Shown: positions 1-8,258 of the stretch, piece by piece | How the letters are laid out: every line of letters starts with the position of its first letter | Numbering within the stretch: the stretch's first letter is position 1 | Assembly (NCBI GenBank): GCA_943371245.1 | Contig: CALRTY020000002.1 | Coordinates: 1 to 64,000 of the forward strand | DNA from: UBA5018 sp947463165 | Lineage (GTDB): Bacteria; Cyanobacteriota; Cyanobacteriia; PCC-6307; Cyanobiaceae | Direction of reading: 5' to 3' | Length of the DNA: 64,000 nucleotides | Made by a program: the position numbers and the translations under genes | Notes under the pieces: model-generated | Told to the model about the DNA's origin: nothing | The model's input: only the letters and a program-made list of their open reading frames with translations | Database searches by the model: none

Positions 1-162
1 GGCGAAGGTGGTGCCGGTGAGCCAGCCGCCAAGCGCCAGATAGGCGGTGGGGAACAGCAGCAACCCGGACCAGCCAACAAAAACGAAGCGGTCGCGCTTT
101 AGCCAGTCATCGAGGACGTCGAACCATCCCCGTTGTGGCGCGCGCCCTACAGCGATCGTCAT
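1..162 (-). CDS. psbD: Photosystem II D2 protein, N-terminal part (cut by window edge)
   Basis: The minus strand opens with ATG at 162 and reads without a stop to the window edge, giving 54 residues that begin MTIAVGRAPQRGWFDVLDDW and continue into the first membrane segment (VFVGWSGLLLFPTAYLALGG). This is the highly conserved start of D2, the PSII reaction-centre subunit that binds the primary quinone acceptor QA with D1. Only about the first sixth of the protein is present. It is transcribed away from ycf4, with about 167 bp between the two starts, so this gap should hold both promoters. Confidence 0.95.
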   Translation of the reverse strand, partial: MTIAVGRAPQRGWFDVLDDWLKRDRFVFVGWSGLLLFPTAYLALGGWLTGTTFA

Positions 163-329
163 GAGTAGAGCGGGATACCGCGCGATGGTAACAATCTTGG
201 ACCGCCAGGCGAGCCGCCCCGCAACGGCCTGAAACTCCAGCAATGACCGATGTTTTAAGTATTTATACCGATTCCCCGCAGCCCCGGCGGGCCCCACGGC
301 AGGATGGCCCTACGACCTGCCTCCGTTAA

Positions 330-896
330 ATGGCCTCCTCTACGGCCGATTCCGCCGCCGCCAGCTCCACCTTGCTGGAACAGGAGGTGCTGGGCTCCCG
401 TCGCCCCTCCAATTTGCTGATGGCCGCGGTGGTCACCAGTGGTGGGCTGGGATTCCTGCTCACCAGCGCCTCCAGCTACCTCGGCACGGATCTGCTGCCC
501 ATTGGCCACCCGGCGGAGCTGGCCTTCGTACCCCAGGGCCTGGTTATGGGTCTGTACGGCCTGGCGGCGCTGCTGCTGGCCACCTACCTCTGGGCGGTGA
601 TCGGCATCGATGTGGGTGCTGGCAGCAATCGCTTCGACCGGCAGAGCGGCACCGCCACCATCTGCCGCCAAGGTTTCCGCCAATTGATTGAGGTGGAGAT
701 TCCCCTGCGCCAGATCCAGGCCGTGAAGGTGGAGGTGCGCGATGGCCTCAATCCCCGCCGCCGCCTGGCCCTGAAGGTGCAGGGCCGCCGCGACATGCCC
801 CTTACCCGCGTCGGCGAGCCGATGCCCCTGGCCGATCTGGAGCTGTCCGGCGCCCGGCTGGCCCGCTTCCTCGGCGTCCCCCTGGAAGGGGTCTAA
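330..896 (+). CDS. ycf4: Photosystem I assembly protein Ycf4
   Basis: 188 residues, the usual Ycf4 size. Two hydrophobic segments lie near residues 28-48 and 70-92, followed by a soluble C-terminal part containing the typical stretches FDRQSGTATICRQGF and IPLRQIQAVKVEVRDGLNPR. Ycf4 is a thylakoid membrane factor that helps assemble photosystem I. The divergent psbD-ycf4 arrangement is familiar in cyanobacteria and supports the call. The N-terminal 20 residues are Ser/Ala-rich and poorly conserved, so the exact start is less certain than the frame. Confidence 0.92.
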   Translation: MASSTADSAAASSTLLEQEVLGSRRPSNLLMAAVVTSGGLGFLLTSASSYLGTDLLPIGHPAELAFVPQGLVMGLYGLAALLLATYLWAVIGIDVGAGSNRFDRQSGTATICRQGFRQLIEVEIPLRQIQAVKVEVRDGLNPRRRLALKVQGRRDMPLTRVGEPMPLADLELSGARLARFLGVPLEGV

Positions 897-1053
897 AGAC
901 CCGACCAGGCCAGGGCTCCGCTGGGAAGATTCTGGCAAACCTCGCTTTCAGCTACCTTTTCGGCAACCTTGTCGCCTGGAAAAGTTTGAGTTATTGGGCT
1001 GATTTGGCCTTGACTCCTGTTTTCCACGGCACTCTCAATCAAGGTTTCGCCAG

Positions 1054-1128
1054 ATGAGTATTCGCAAAGCGAGTATTTGCCAGGTGAGTATTCGCCTAGC
1101 GATTATTAGCTAAATGATTATTCTTTAA
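1054..1128. repeat. Decayed 15-bp tandem array, 5 units
   Basis: Five consecutive 15-bp units can be laid in register without gaps. Two examples are gcgagtatttgccag and gtgagtattcgccta. All five keep a central GA-TATT core. The array lies in the ycf4-cyclophilin gap (897-1398), which otherwise holds no gene I can see. Confidence 0.75.
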
Positions 1129-1277
1129 ACGAAGCTTCCCTTGGGATGCTCTGGATATCCGCCATTTCGGCTACCCAGCCAGCTGAGAACCCTGACTGCA
1201 TAAGGACTCAATTGGTCGTGGGTAGGGTTTTGCAGGGCTTCTCTATGCGATTGTTCACTCGAGTCTTTCCTCGCAAT

Positions 1278-1353
1278 TCTTCGCTAGGAAAGTCTTCGCG
1301 AGATCAAGTCTGCGCTTGGCAAGCCTTCGCTAGGTAAGCCTTTGCTAATAAAT
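1278..1353. repeat. Decayed 15-bp tandem array, about 5 units
   Basis: A second array in the same gap, with a different unit. Examples are tcttcgctaggaaag and ccttcgctaggtaag; one unit is 16 bp. The units share a ctTCGCTagg-AAG pattern. It ends about 45 bp before the start of the cyclophilin gene. Confidence 0.75.
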
Positions 1354-1398
1354 CCCTGATTTTTTTAATAACTGCCCTTCTCTGCCCTCTGGAGCCCA

Positions 1399-2109
1399 AT
1401 GAACCGCCTTCTGCGCAGCCTCTTGCTCTGCGGCCTGATCCTCTTCTGCCCCATAGCCCTGGCGGCTTGCGCCGCCGATCAACCCAAGCAGGTCCTGGGC
1501 TGTGGCCTTTCCGCCTCCCCCTGTTTGAGCGGCAAGGCCAGCGTCAGCCTGCAGACCAGCAAGGGGGAGTTTCAAATCGAGCTGGACGGTGACGCCGCCC
1601 CACTCACGGCAGGCAACTTCGTGGATCTGGTGCGGCGCGGGGTGTACAACGGCACCGTTTTCCATCGGGTGGTGAAGGAACCGGTGCCCTTCGTGGTGCA
1701 GGGCGGTGATCCCACCAGCGCCAAGGCCACGGTGCCCCCCAGCCAATACGGCATGGGCAACTACGTGGATCCAGCCACTGGCAGCAGCCGCATGATTCCG
1801 CTGGAAATCAAGCGTCAAGGGGAAGCCCAGCCCCGCTATGGCGAGCCGATCACAGCGACAAACATCACCCGGGAGCTGGCGTTGACCCACCAGCGGGGCG
1901 CCGTGGCCATGGCCCGCGCCAATGACCCCAATTCAGCCAGCGCCCAGTTTTATGTGGCCCTGCAGGCCCTGCCAGAACTGGACGGCCGCTACGCGGTCTT
2001 CGGGCGGGTGAGCCAGGGCATGGAGGTGGTCGACCGTCTCAGCCAGGGCGACAAGATCCTCAAGGCATCGGTGATCAGCGGCGGCACCCTGGTGAAGGGC
2101 CAGCCCTGA
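1399..2109 (+). CDS. Peptidyl-prolyl cis-trans isomerase, cyclophilin type, probable lipoprotein
   Basis: 236 residues. The N-terminus has a positively charged start, a hydrophobic core and a lipobox-like end (ALAAC, Cys about residue 23), so it is probably a lipoprotein outside the cytoplasm or in the thylakoid lumen. The cyclophilin fold follows, with GNFVDLVRRGVYNGTVFHRV, FVVQGGDP and SASAQFYVAL. The FHR arginine and the Q-GGDP segment are parts of the usual active site. It would catalyse proline isomerisation during folding of exported proteins. It stands alone between a repeat-filled gap and the convergent ilvH. Confidence 0.88.
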   Translation: MNRLLRSLLLCGLILFCPIALAACAADQPKQVLGCGLSASPCLSGKASVSLQTSKGEFQIELDGDAAPLTAGNFVDLVRRGVYNGTVFHRVVKEPVPFVVQGGDPTSAKATVPPSQYGMGNYVDPATGSSRMIPLEIKRQGEAQPRYGEPITATNITRELALTHQRGAVAMARANDPNSASAQFYVALQALPELDGRYAVFGRVSQGMEVVDRLSQGDKILKASVISGGTLVKGQP

Positions 2110-2150
2110 TCCCGGGCCAGCCCCAGCGGTGACTGCCAGCGGCTGGGTGC

Positions 2151-2681
2151 TCAGGCGGGCACGCGCTTGTCGGAGGCGGTGGCCTTGAGCAGCTCGGTGT
2201 TCACCCCCGAGGCCCTTTCCAGGGCAACCTTGCCGGTGCGGGCGATCTCCAGGATCCCGAACGCCTCCATCAGCCTTTCCAGGGCCACCAGCTTGCCGGG
2301 ATCGCCCACCACCTCCAGGGTGACGGCCGCATCGGCCACATCCACCACCTTGGCCCGGAACACCTGCACCAGGTCGAAGATGGCGCCGCGATGCTCAGGC
2401 GGAGCCGACACCTTCAGCAACATCAATTCCCGCTCCACCGCCGGGATGGTGGACAGGTCGATCACGCCGAGCACATTGACCAGCTTGTCGAGCTGCTTGG
2501 TCATCTGTTCGAGGGTGCGGTCGTCACCCTCCACCACCATGGTGAGCCGGGAAACCCCTGCCGTCTCGGCAGGTCCCACCGCCAGGCTCTCAATATTGAA
2601 ACCCCTGCGGGCGAACAGCCCGGAGATGCGACTCAACGCCCCCGACTCGTCTTCAACCAGCACCGAGAGGGTGTGCTTCAT
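2151..2681 (-). CDS. ilvH: Acetolactate synthase small (regulatory) subunit
   Basis: From ATG at 2681 the product is 176 residues and begins MKHTLSVLVEDESGALSRI, the typical start of this family; ten further residues are open upstream but look non-native. The ACT domain is clear (SGALSRISGLFARRGFNIESL), followed by the second domain (LIKV-like LMLLKVSAPPEHRGAIFDLVQVFRAKVVD). The subunit makes acetolactate synthase sensitive to valine feedback in branched-chain amino-acid synthesis. The catalytic subunit gene is not in this window. It lies downstream of the alpha/beta hydrolase on the same strand. Confidence 0.95.
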   Translation of the reverse strand: MKHTLSVLVEDESGALSRISGLFARRGFNIESLAVGPAETAGVSRLTMVVEGDDRTLEQMTKQLDKLVNVLGVIDLSTIPAVERELMLLKVSAPPEHRGAIFDLVQVFRAKVVDVADAAVTLEVVGDPGKLVALERLMEAFGILEIARTGKVALERASGVNTELLKATASDKRVPA

Positions 2682-2729
2682 AGGAGGGGCTCGATCGGGA
2701 GGGCGCAGCATCCCAGTGTGCGACTCAAG

Positions 2730-3731
2730 CTACGTGGCCGCCCCGCAAACCTGGGCCAACCAAGTCAACAAGACGGCGTTGAACGTCTCGGATTGCTCGT
2801 CATGGGGGCAATGGCCGCAGTGATCGAGCAGCTCTATGGACAGGTCGCCCCGCAGCCGCAGCACCTCTGTCGCCACCCGTAACGGCACCAGTTGATCGCG
2901 ACGGCCCCACAGCAACAACATCGGCCGCCGCAGGCGCCCCAGCAGGGCCGGAGCGGTGGCTGCCCGGGGCCTCAGGGCCATGGCGATGCTCATCGAGCGG
3001 AGCGCCCTGACCGCGCCAGGCCGACGGGCGGGCTGGGCAATCAGGTGATGCAGCTGTTGATCGCCGATCACAGGGGTGGCATAGGCCGATTGAATGCCCA
3101 AATCCAGCAGCGGCGAATGGGCGATCAAGGGCACCAACAGCTCCAGGGGCAGCAGCCGGCACAGCAGGATCACCAGCCAGCGCCGCAGCCGGCGCCAGCC
3201 TGGCCGCCGCGACCAGGCGCCCGGGCCGGCGACCAGGGCCGGATCCGGCAGCGGGGCGGCCACCACCGCCCTAACCCAGGCCGGAAAGAAAACAGCACAG
3301 CTGAGCACCACCAGGCCCCCCAGCGAATGGCCCACCAGCACCGCCGGCGCCTGGACCACCTGCTCCAAAAAGGCCTGCAATTGGCGGGCCCAAAGGCGAT
3401 TGTCCAGCCATAGGCAAGGCTGGCTGGAGGCCCCAAAACCGAGCAGGTCGAGGGCAAACACCCGCCAGCCGGCTGCGGCCAGGGCGGCGGCGTTGCGGCG
3501 CCAGTGGCCACTGCCCGCCGCGAAACCATGCACCAACACCAGGGGGGGGTGGCTCGCCTCGCCGAGCACGCGCCAGTGACAACTGTGGCCGCGCCACTGC
3601 CAGCTGCCGTGGTCACCCCAATGCAGGTCGTCTTCCCTGGAAGCTGCGCCAGACCAGGCCCTAGAAGCTGCACCGGAAGCTGCGCCAGACGGTTCGCTGG
3701 ACGGTGCAGGCTGGTGGTGAACTGGGGGCAC
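2730..3731 (-). CDS. Alpha/beta hydrolase
   Basis: The hydrolase fold is plain: HG oxyanion loop (LVLVHGFAAGSGHW), nucleophile elbow GHSLGG with the catalytic Ser, a late Asp region (LLWGRRDQLVPL) and a C-terminal His (CGHCPHDE). The substrate is unknown. The frame stays open to an ATG at 3893, but the extra N-terminal residues are Ser/Ala/Gly-rich, come partly from a small tandem repeat (SGAA-like) and overlap the divergent Trm1 gene. A GTG at 3731 leaves a 20-bp gap to the Trm1 GTG at 3752, so I chose it, with low certainty. Confidence 0.82.
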   Translation of the reverse strand: MPPVHHQPAPSSEPSGAASGAASRAWSGAASREDDLHWGDHGSWQWRGHSCHWRVLGEASHPPLVLVHGFAAGSGHWRRNAAALAAAGWRVFALDLLGFGASSQPCLWLDNRLWARQLQAFLEQVVQAPAVLVGHSLGGLVVLSCAVFFPAWVRAVVAAPLPDPALVAGPGAWSRRPGWRRLRRWLVILLCRLLPLELLVPLIAHSPLLDLGIQSAYATPVIGDQQLHHLIAQPARRPGAVRALRSMSIAMALRPRAATAPALLGRLRRPMLLLWGRRDQLVPLRVATEVLRLRGDLSIELLDHCGHCPHDEQSETFNAVLLTWLAQVCGAAT

Positions 3732-3751
3732 CGGGCCTGGGCCACGCGACT

Positions 3752-4957
3752 GTGGATCACTATTGCGCGAACCCCCCTTCAGAGCTGCCCCCTTCGGAGT
3801 TGCCCGAAGCCGGGATCGAGCCAGGCCTGCTGAAGGAAGGGGAGGCCGTTCTGCGGCTGGGCGACGGCTTTTTCCGCTCCGAATCCCGCCCAAGCAGGGA
3901 TCTAGGGGTGCTGTTGGCGCGCCAGTTGTGCCGCTGGGGGGCGCAGCCAGCTCGCTTGCGGGTGCTCGATCTGATGGCCGGCTGCGGCATCCGCGCCCTG
4001 CGCTACGGGCTGGAGACGGATGCCACGGAGATTTGGGCCAACGATGCCGATCCAGACCGGCTGCCGGCCCTGCAAGCCAACCTGGCGGTACTGGCGGAGC
4101 GGGGCAGCATCAGCCAACTGAAGGCCCTGGCCCTGCTGGCGGGCTGTCTGCAGCGGCAGCAGCGCTTTGAGCTGGTTGATCTAGACGCTTTTGGTTGCCC
4201 CAGCGCCCTGCTGCCCCTGGCGATCGAGGCGGTGGCCTGCCCCGGGGTGCTCTACCTGGCCAGCAGCGATGGCCGTTCCCCCACCGGCCATGACCGCCGC
4301 GCCGCCATCCGCTCCCTTGGGGCCAGCGCCCGGGCCCATCCGGCCAGCTGGGAGCTGGCCCTGCGGCTGCAGCTCGGCAGCCAGGCCCGCGCCGCCTGGG
4401 CCATGGGTAGAGGCCTGGAACCGCTGTTTTCCTTCAGCGAGGGCCGCACCTTTCGCACGGCCGTGCGGATCACGCGGCGGCCGGCCCCAAGGGAAGAGGA
4501 GCAGCTGGGGCTGATCGCCCACTGTCACGGCTGCGGTGATCAGCAGGTGCAGTCGCTGCTCAAGCTGGGTCAGTGGCTTCCCTGTTGCTGCCCTGCGGGG
4601 GTGAGTGCCGCTCTGGCGATCAGCGGACCGCTCTGGATTGGGCCGCTGCAGGACCCCCAGTTGCTGGCCGCCATGGCCAGCGATGCCGTCAGCAGGCCCA
4701 ACAGCCTGGGGCAGGGCGGCCGGCGCCTACTGGCCCAATTGCAGGCCGACCCCGGCCTGCCGGCCCGCTGCTGGCCCACCGCCGAGATCGGTCGCCGGCT
4801 GGGGAGCGGCCCGCCGCGGCTGGCGGCCCTGGTGAGCGCCCTGCAGCGCCAGGGCTGGGCCAGCGGCGGCAGCGGCGTAATGGCGGGCCAGCTGCGCAGC
4901 GAAGCCCCCTGGTCGGTGGTGCTGAGCAGCGCCCGGGGGCTGGCCGCTGCTAAATAA
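3752..4957 (+). CDS. trm1: tRNA (guanine-26-N2) dimethyltransferase, Trm1 type
   Basis: The protein of about 401 residues has an SAM-binding motif (RVLDLMAGCGIRALRYGLE), an acidic loop (IWANDADPDRLPALQANL) and the DLDAFG motif that corresponds to the D-P-F-G/Y catalytic loop of Trm1. Downstream it has a Cys-rich HCHGCGD segment. Trm1 methylates G26 in tRNA; it is rare in bacteria but known in cyanobacteria. The frame opens at 3704, but the GTG at 3752 avoids overlap with the divergent hydrolase and precedes the first conserved part (LRLGDGFFRSESRPSRDLGVLLA). Confidence 0.85.
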   Translation: MDHYCANPPSELPPSELPEAGIEPGLLKEGEAVLRLGDGFFRSESRPSRDLGVLLARQLCRWGAQPARLRVLDLMAGCGIRALRYGLETDATEIWANDADPDRLPALQANLAVLAERGSISQLKALALLAGCLQRQQRFELVDLDAFGCPSALLPLAIEAVACPGVLYLASSDGRSPTGHDRRAAIRSLGASARAHPASWELALRLQLGSQARAAWAMGRGLEPLFSFSEGRTFRTAVRITRRPAPREEEQLGLIAHCHGCGDQQVQSLLKLGQWLPCCCPAGVSAALAISGPLWIGPLQDPQLLAAMASDAVSRPNSLGQGGRRLLAQLQADPGLPARCWPTAEIGRRLGSGPPRLAALVSALQRQGWASGGSGVMAGQLRSEAPWSVVLSSARGLAAAK

Positions 4958-4983
4958 TTGGCCAATTCGCCAAGCATCGGCCC

Positions 4984-5085
4984 ATGGCCTCTGAAATCTT
5001 CGGCATCGCGGCCCTGTTCTGGGTGCTGATCCCCGTGGGTCTGGCAGGTGGAGCCCTACTGCTCAAACTTGCCGACGCCGATTGA
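4984..5085 (+). CDS. petM: Cytochrome b6f complex subunit PetM
   Basis: A 33-residue protein too short for routine ORF lists. It starts MASEIFGIAALFWVLIPVGL and ends in a short polar tail after one transmembrane helix. This closely fits PetM, the small single-helix subunit of the cytochrome b6f complex in the thylakoid membrane. It begins 26 bp after trm1 and is followed by ycf39. There is no other coding frame in this gap. Confidence 0.9.
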   Translation: MASEIFGIAALFWVLIPVGLAGGALLLKLADAD

Positions 5086-5116
5086 GCCGCTAGCTAGCCG
5101 CGCTCGCCCCTGCTGG

Positions 5117-5161
5117 CCTGTTCGCGGCGGACCTATTCGCAGCGGACCTGTTGGCAGCGAA
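5117..5161. repeat. 15-bp tandem array, 3 units
   Basis: Three 15-bp units in the petM-ycf39 gap, for example cctgttcgcggcgga and cctattcgcagcgga, differing at only two or three positions each. It ends 64 bp before the ycf39 start. Confidence 0.75.
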
Positions 5162-5225
5162 ACCGGGCCAGCGGCTGCATCTATTCGGACGCACCCCTAG
5201 GCTCAAGCCCGCTTGAAGACTTTCC

Positions 5226-6188
5226 ATGCAGGTTCTGGTGATAGGTGGCACGGGCACCCTGGGTCGCCAGGTTGCCCGACGTGCACTCGACGCCGGACAT
5301 CAGGTGCGTTGCATGGTGCGCACGCCCCGCAAGGCCTCGTTTCTGCAGGAATGGGGCTGTGAACTCACCCGTGGCGATCTGCTGGAACCCGCAAGCCTCG
5401 ATTACGCCTTGGAAGATCAGCAGGCGGTGATCGATGCCGCCACTGCCCGGGCCACCGATGCCGGCAGTGCCTATGACCTGGACTGGACTGGCAAGCAAAA
5501 CCTGTTCGCCGCCTGCCAGCGGGCCGGGGTGAAGCGGCTGGTGTTTTCCTCCCTGCTCGATGCCCACAAGCACCGCGGGGTGCCGCTGATGGATATCAAG
5601 GCCTGCACTGAAGACTGGCTGGCCGCCTCCGATTTGGACTACACGATCCTGCGGGGAGTGGCCTTCATGCAGGGGCTGATCAGCCAGTTCGCCATCCCGG
5701 TGCTGGAGGGACAGACGGTCTGGGTGAGCGGTTCGCCCACGCCGATCGCCTACATGAACACCCAGGACATGGCCCGCTTCGCGGTGGCCGCCCTGGAACG
5801 GCCCGAGACCCTGCGCCAGGCCTTCCCAGTGGTGGGCCCCAGGGCCTGGACCACCGGCGAGATCACCCAGTTGTGCGAGCGGTTTACCGGCAAGGACTCG
5901 CGGTTGTTCCGCGTCCCGCCGGCCCTGCTCAGCTTTACCCGCGGCGTGGCCAACTTTTTCGAGGCCAGTCTCAATGTGGCTGAACGGCTTTCCTTCGACG
6001 CCGTCATCGGTGGCGGTGCGGCCCTGGATGCACCGATGGAGCAGAGCTATGGGGCCTTCGGCCTCGATCCGGCCGAGACCACTCGGCTGGAGGACTATCT
6101 CAAGGAGTACTACGACACGATCCTCAAGCGCCTGCGGGAAATGGACGCAGACCTGGACAAAGACGCTAAGAAAAAGCTGCCTTTCTGA
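5226..6188 (+). CDS. ycf39: NmrA-like NAD(P)-binding protein Ycf39 (PSII assembly factor)
   Basis: 320 residues. It opens with the Rossmann motif VLVIGGTGTLGRQVARRAL of the atypical short-chain dehydrogenases. Ycf39-like features follow: DAATARATDAGSAYDLDWTGKQNL, FSSLLDAHKHRGVPLMDIK and a C-terminal region ending in a Lys-rich tail. Ycf39 acts with high-light-inducible proteins in delivering chlorophyll to newly made D1 during PSII assembly. The neighbour petM also serves the thylakoid electron chain. The start ATG is well placed for the Rossmann strand. Confidence 0.9.
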   Translation: MQVLVIGGTGTLGRQVARRALDAGHQVRCMVRTPRKASFLQEWGCELTRGDLLEPASLDYALEDQQAVIDAATARATDAGSAYDLDWTGKQNLFAACQRAGVKRLVFSSLLDAHKHRGVPLMDIKACTEDWLAASDLDYTILRGVAFMQGLISQFAIPVLEGQTVWVSGSPTPIAYMNTQDMARFAVAALERPETLRQAFPVVGPRAWTTGEITQLCERFTGKDSRLFRVPPALLSFTRGVANFFEASLNVAERLSFDAVIGGGAALDAPMEQSYGAFGLDPAETTRLEDYLKEYYDTILKRLREMDADLDKDAKKKLPF

Positions 6189-6208
6189 TTTACCCCCGGC
6201 CACTACTG

Positions 6209-6360
6209 CTAGCAATTCATACTCCTAGAAAATCTATGCTGCCAAACAATCCATGCAGCTAGTCAATTCATGCTTTCAGTTAATTCATACCGCTAGTCAA
6301 TTCATATTGTTGGATAATCCATGCGGTTTGGTAATCTATGCTGTTGAATAATCCATCGTG
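6209..6360. repeat. Decayed 17-bp tandem array, 9 units
   Basis: One 16-bp unit and eight exact 17-bp units follow each other. Examples are ctagtcaattcatgctt, ctagtcaattcatattg and ttggataatccatgcgg. Columns with AAT-CAT are kept throughout. It fills most of the first half of the gap after ycf39 (6189-6649). I see no gene in the rest of that gap. Confidence 0.85.
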
Positions 6361-6649
6361 GCTCACCCCGTTATTGGTTAGATGCCAGTAAGTTTGCCAA
6401 TGCTATTGGCTGCACGCTAGCATGTGACGTCGCTGAATTTGTCGGCAATTTAGTGGCTTTGTGCTCCTCTTGAATCCCAAATCTCGCTGGAGTCGTGATC
6501 CAAATAAGGTGGCGGTCTCTGTTGACTGCTGTGGCTGGGAAAAAATGCAGCCAAATTGCCCATTAGCGTCAGCGAGGCAGCAGCTGTAGTTTCCCTGTAC
6601 TCACGGCCGCCTATTATTGGCTGCAAGCTTTTCTGCCCTAGCGCCTCCT

Positions 6650-6865
6650 ATGTCGATCGCCCAGATCAAGAACCTGCAGCGGCGAATGGCCAACCTGGAA
6701 CAAGAGGCGATCGAGGAGGTGACCCGCGCCTGCGGCCATGAGCTCTGGCAGAGCCTGGGATTCGATGCCCTAGATAGTGTCGAGGATCCAGATCGACGGG
6801 CCCGGGCAAATTATTACTACGGCCAGTTGCTGACGGTGCGGGAACTCAAGGAGGCGATCGGCTAG
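6650..6865 (+). CDS. Small conserved-looking protein of unknown function
   Basis: The frame opens at 6617, but the ATG at 6650 sits at the edge of the well-composed part, giving 71 residues starting MSIAQIKNLQRRMANLEQEA. The protein is soluble, largely helical and charged, with a Tyr-rich piece (RANYYYGQLLTVRELKEAIG) near its end. I do not recognise a named family. A tandem array begins in the unit that holds its TAG stop codon. Confidence 0.6.
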   Translation: MSIAQIKNLQRRMANLEQEAIEEVTRACGHELWQSLGFDALDSVEDPDRRARANYYYGQLLTVRELKEAIG

Positions 6866-6955
6866 TTTTCACCCGCATAAGTTTGCCCTCGTACAAGTTT
6901 GCCGTTGTGCAAGCTTCCCCTGGCGCAAGTCTGCCGTCCTGCAAGTTCCCGGCCT
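6860..6955. repeat. 16-bp tandem array beginning at a stop codon, 6 units
   Basis: Five 16-bp units run from 6876, for example tacaagtttgccgttg and cgcaagtctgccgtcc. The preceding 16 bp (6860-6875) contain the TAG of the upstream gene and match the first unit at 9 of 16 positions in phase. Further short gtgcaaa repeats follow to about 7015. Confidence 0.8.
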
Positions 6956-7029
6956 GCCTATTTCTCTGGGCAGGGGATGCAAAAGGCAGGGGTGCAAAAA
7001 GCGGGGTGCAAAGCGGAGCTTGGTTGCTC

Positions 7030-7827
7030 TCATCTGCCAGTCGAATCGCGGGCTGCGCTCCGGCCCCGCCGCTGGCCGGAAGCTGGCGAGTTTGATGCTT
7101 GCCTTTTCGTCGCTGGCGGGTTTGACGCTGATCTGCCGGCCCCCAGCAAGCGCTGCAGCCGCAGATGTTCAGCGGTGCTCACCTGGCGCCAAGCTCCCGG
7201 CTCCAGACCCAGCAGGGTGAGCGGGGCCTCGCCATCCATCAGATCGATGCCCATCCGGATCAGGCGCAGGGTGGGCAGGCCAACCGCGGCGGTCATCCGC
7301 CGCACCTGTCGATTGCGACCCTCCCGCAGCTCCAGCTCCAACCAGCTGGTGGGTACGGTTTGGCGCTGCCTGATCGGCGGATCCCTCTCCGGCAGCTGGG
7401 CGGCGGTAACTTCCGCCGGATCCAGCGGCCGGGCCCGGGCCGGCAGGCTGAGCCGCCCCTGCACCGCCACCCCCCGAGCCAGTCGCTGGATCGCCTCGGG
7501 CTGGGCGGCCGCCTCCCCCTCCACCTGCACCCAGTAGCGGCGCCAGTGGGCATGGGCCGGATCGGTGAGCCGTTGCTGCAGCCGACCGTTGGCGGTGAGC
7601 AGCAGCAGCCCCTCGCTATCGGCATCGAGCCTGCCGGCTGCATAGACCCCGGGCATAGCAATAAAATCGGCCAAACAGCGCCAGCGGCTGTCGGCCTCGC
7701 GGGTGAACTGGCTCAACACCCCGTAGGGCTTGAAAAACAACAGCGCTCGATCGTTGTCGCTACCTGGGCTGGGCTCAGCCCCCGCCAGCGAGCGAGCGCT
7801 GTTGGTCAGGACTGGCGGGCCTTCCAC
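7030..7827 (-). CDS. rRNA pseudouridine synthase, RsuA/RluE-like
   Basis: The catalytic motif is GRLDADSEGLLLLT, with the Asp nucleophile; the family's FFKPYGVLSQF start and LELELREGRNRQVRRMTAAVGLPTLRL are also present. It lacks an obvious S4 domain, which fits the RluE/RluF-like short members. The frame is open upstream to ATG 7926, but the first 57 residues are Pro/Gly/Ala-rich and overlap a small hydrophobic ORF, so a GTG at 7827 is offered as the start. The C-terminal 35 residues (basic, Ser/Arg-rich) are also low in complexity. It is divergent from infA. Confidence 0.85.
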   Translation of the reverse strand: MEGPPVLTNSARSLAGAEPSPGSDNDRALLFFKPYGVLSQFTREADSRWRCLADFIAMPGVYAAGRLDADSEGLLLLTANGRLQQRLTDPAHAHWRRYWVQVEGEAAAQPEAIQRLARGVAVQGRLSLPARARPLDPAEVTAAQLPERDPPIRQRQTVPTSWLELELREGRNRQVRRMTAAVGLPTLRLIRMGIDLMDGEAPLTLLGLEPGAWRQVSTAEHLRLQRLLGAGRSASNPPATKRQASNSPASGQRRGRSAARDSTGR

Positions 7828-7907
7828 AGATTCACCACCCCGATCGAGATCAGCAGCAGGGCCAGGTCGAGGGACAGGGGGGGCAGGATCAGCGGTTGGG
7901 CAAGCAT
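7806..7907 (-). CDS. Possible 33-residue single-helix membrane protein
   Basis: An ATG at 7907 starts a frame of 33 codons: MLAQPLILPP, then a hydrophobic helix (LSLDLALLLISIGVVNLW) and a basic end. The size and one-helix layout resemble small thylakoid subunits, but I cannot match it to PsbX, PetL, PetN, PsaI or others. Its stop overlaps the likely start of the pseudouridine synthase on the same strand. It may be real or chance. Confidence 0.35.
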   Translation of the reverse strand: MLAQPLILPPLSLDLALLLISIGVVNLWKARQS

Positions 7908-7976
7908 CCGAGGCAAATGGCGGCACTCGCCTGAACTAGACTCAGCCTATCTGTTGCCTGTGGTATTCCCGCCCGC

Positions 7977-8246
7977 ATGATCGAAACGTCCGGTGTGATT
8001 GAGAAGGAGCAGGGGAACGGGTTCTATCTGGTAACCCTGGAGCAGCCGGCCGGTCACCAGTGCCTCTGCCGCGCGGCTGGCAAGCTCACCAAGTTCCGCA
8101 TCAAGTTGCTGGCTGGCGACAAGGTGCTGGTGGAGATCTCCCCCTACGACCTCACCCGCGGGCGCATCACCTATCGGGAAAGGAACGTGGGCGCTACCGG
8201 TCCCCGGCCGGGCGGCAACCGACCCGGCGGCCCCCGGCGGCGCTAA
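7977..8246 (+). CDS. infA: Translation initiation factor IF-1
   Basis: 89 residues. The S1/OB fold of IF-1 is recognisable: IEKEQGNGFYLVTLE, CRAAGKLTKFRIKLLAGDKV and the hallmark SPYDLTRGRITYR. IF-1 binds the A site of the 30S subunit during initiation. Classical IF-1 is about 72 residues; here a Gly/Pro/Arg tail of about 15 residues follows. The gene is monocistronic by context and divergent from the pseudouridine synthase. Confidence 0.9.
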   Translation: MIETSGVIEKEQGNGFYLVTLEQPAGHQCLCRAAGKLTKFRIKLLAGDKVLVEISPYDLTRGRITYRERNVGATGPRPGGNRPGGPRRR

Positions 8247-8258
8247 ACGCCGCTGCCC

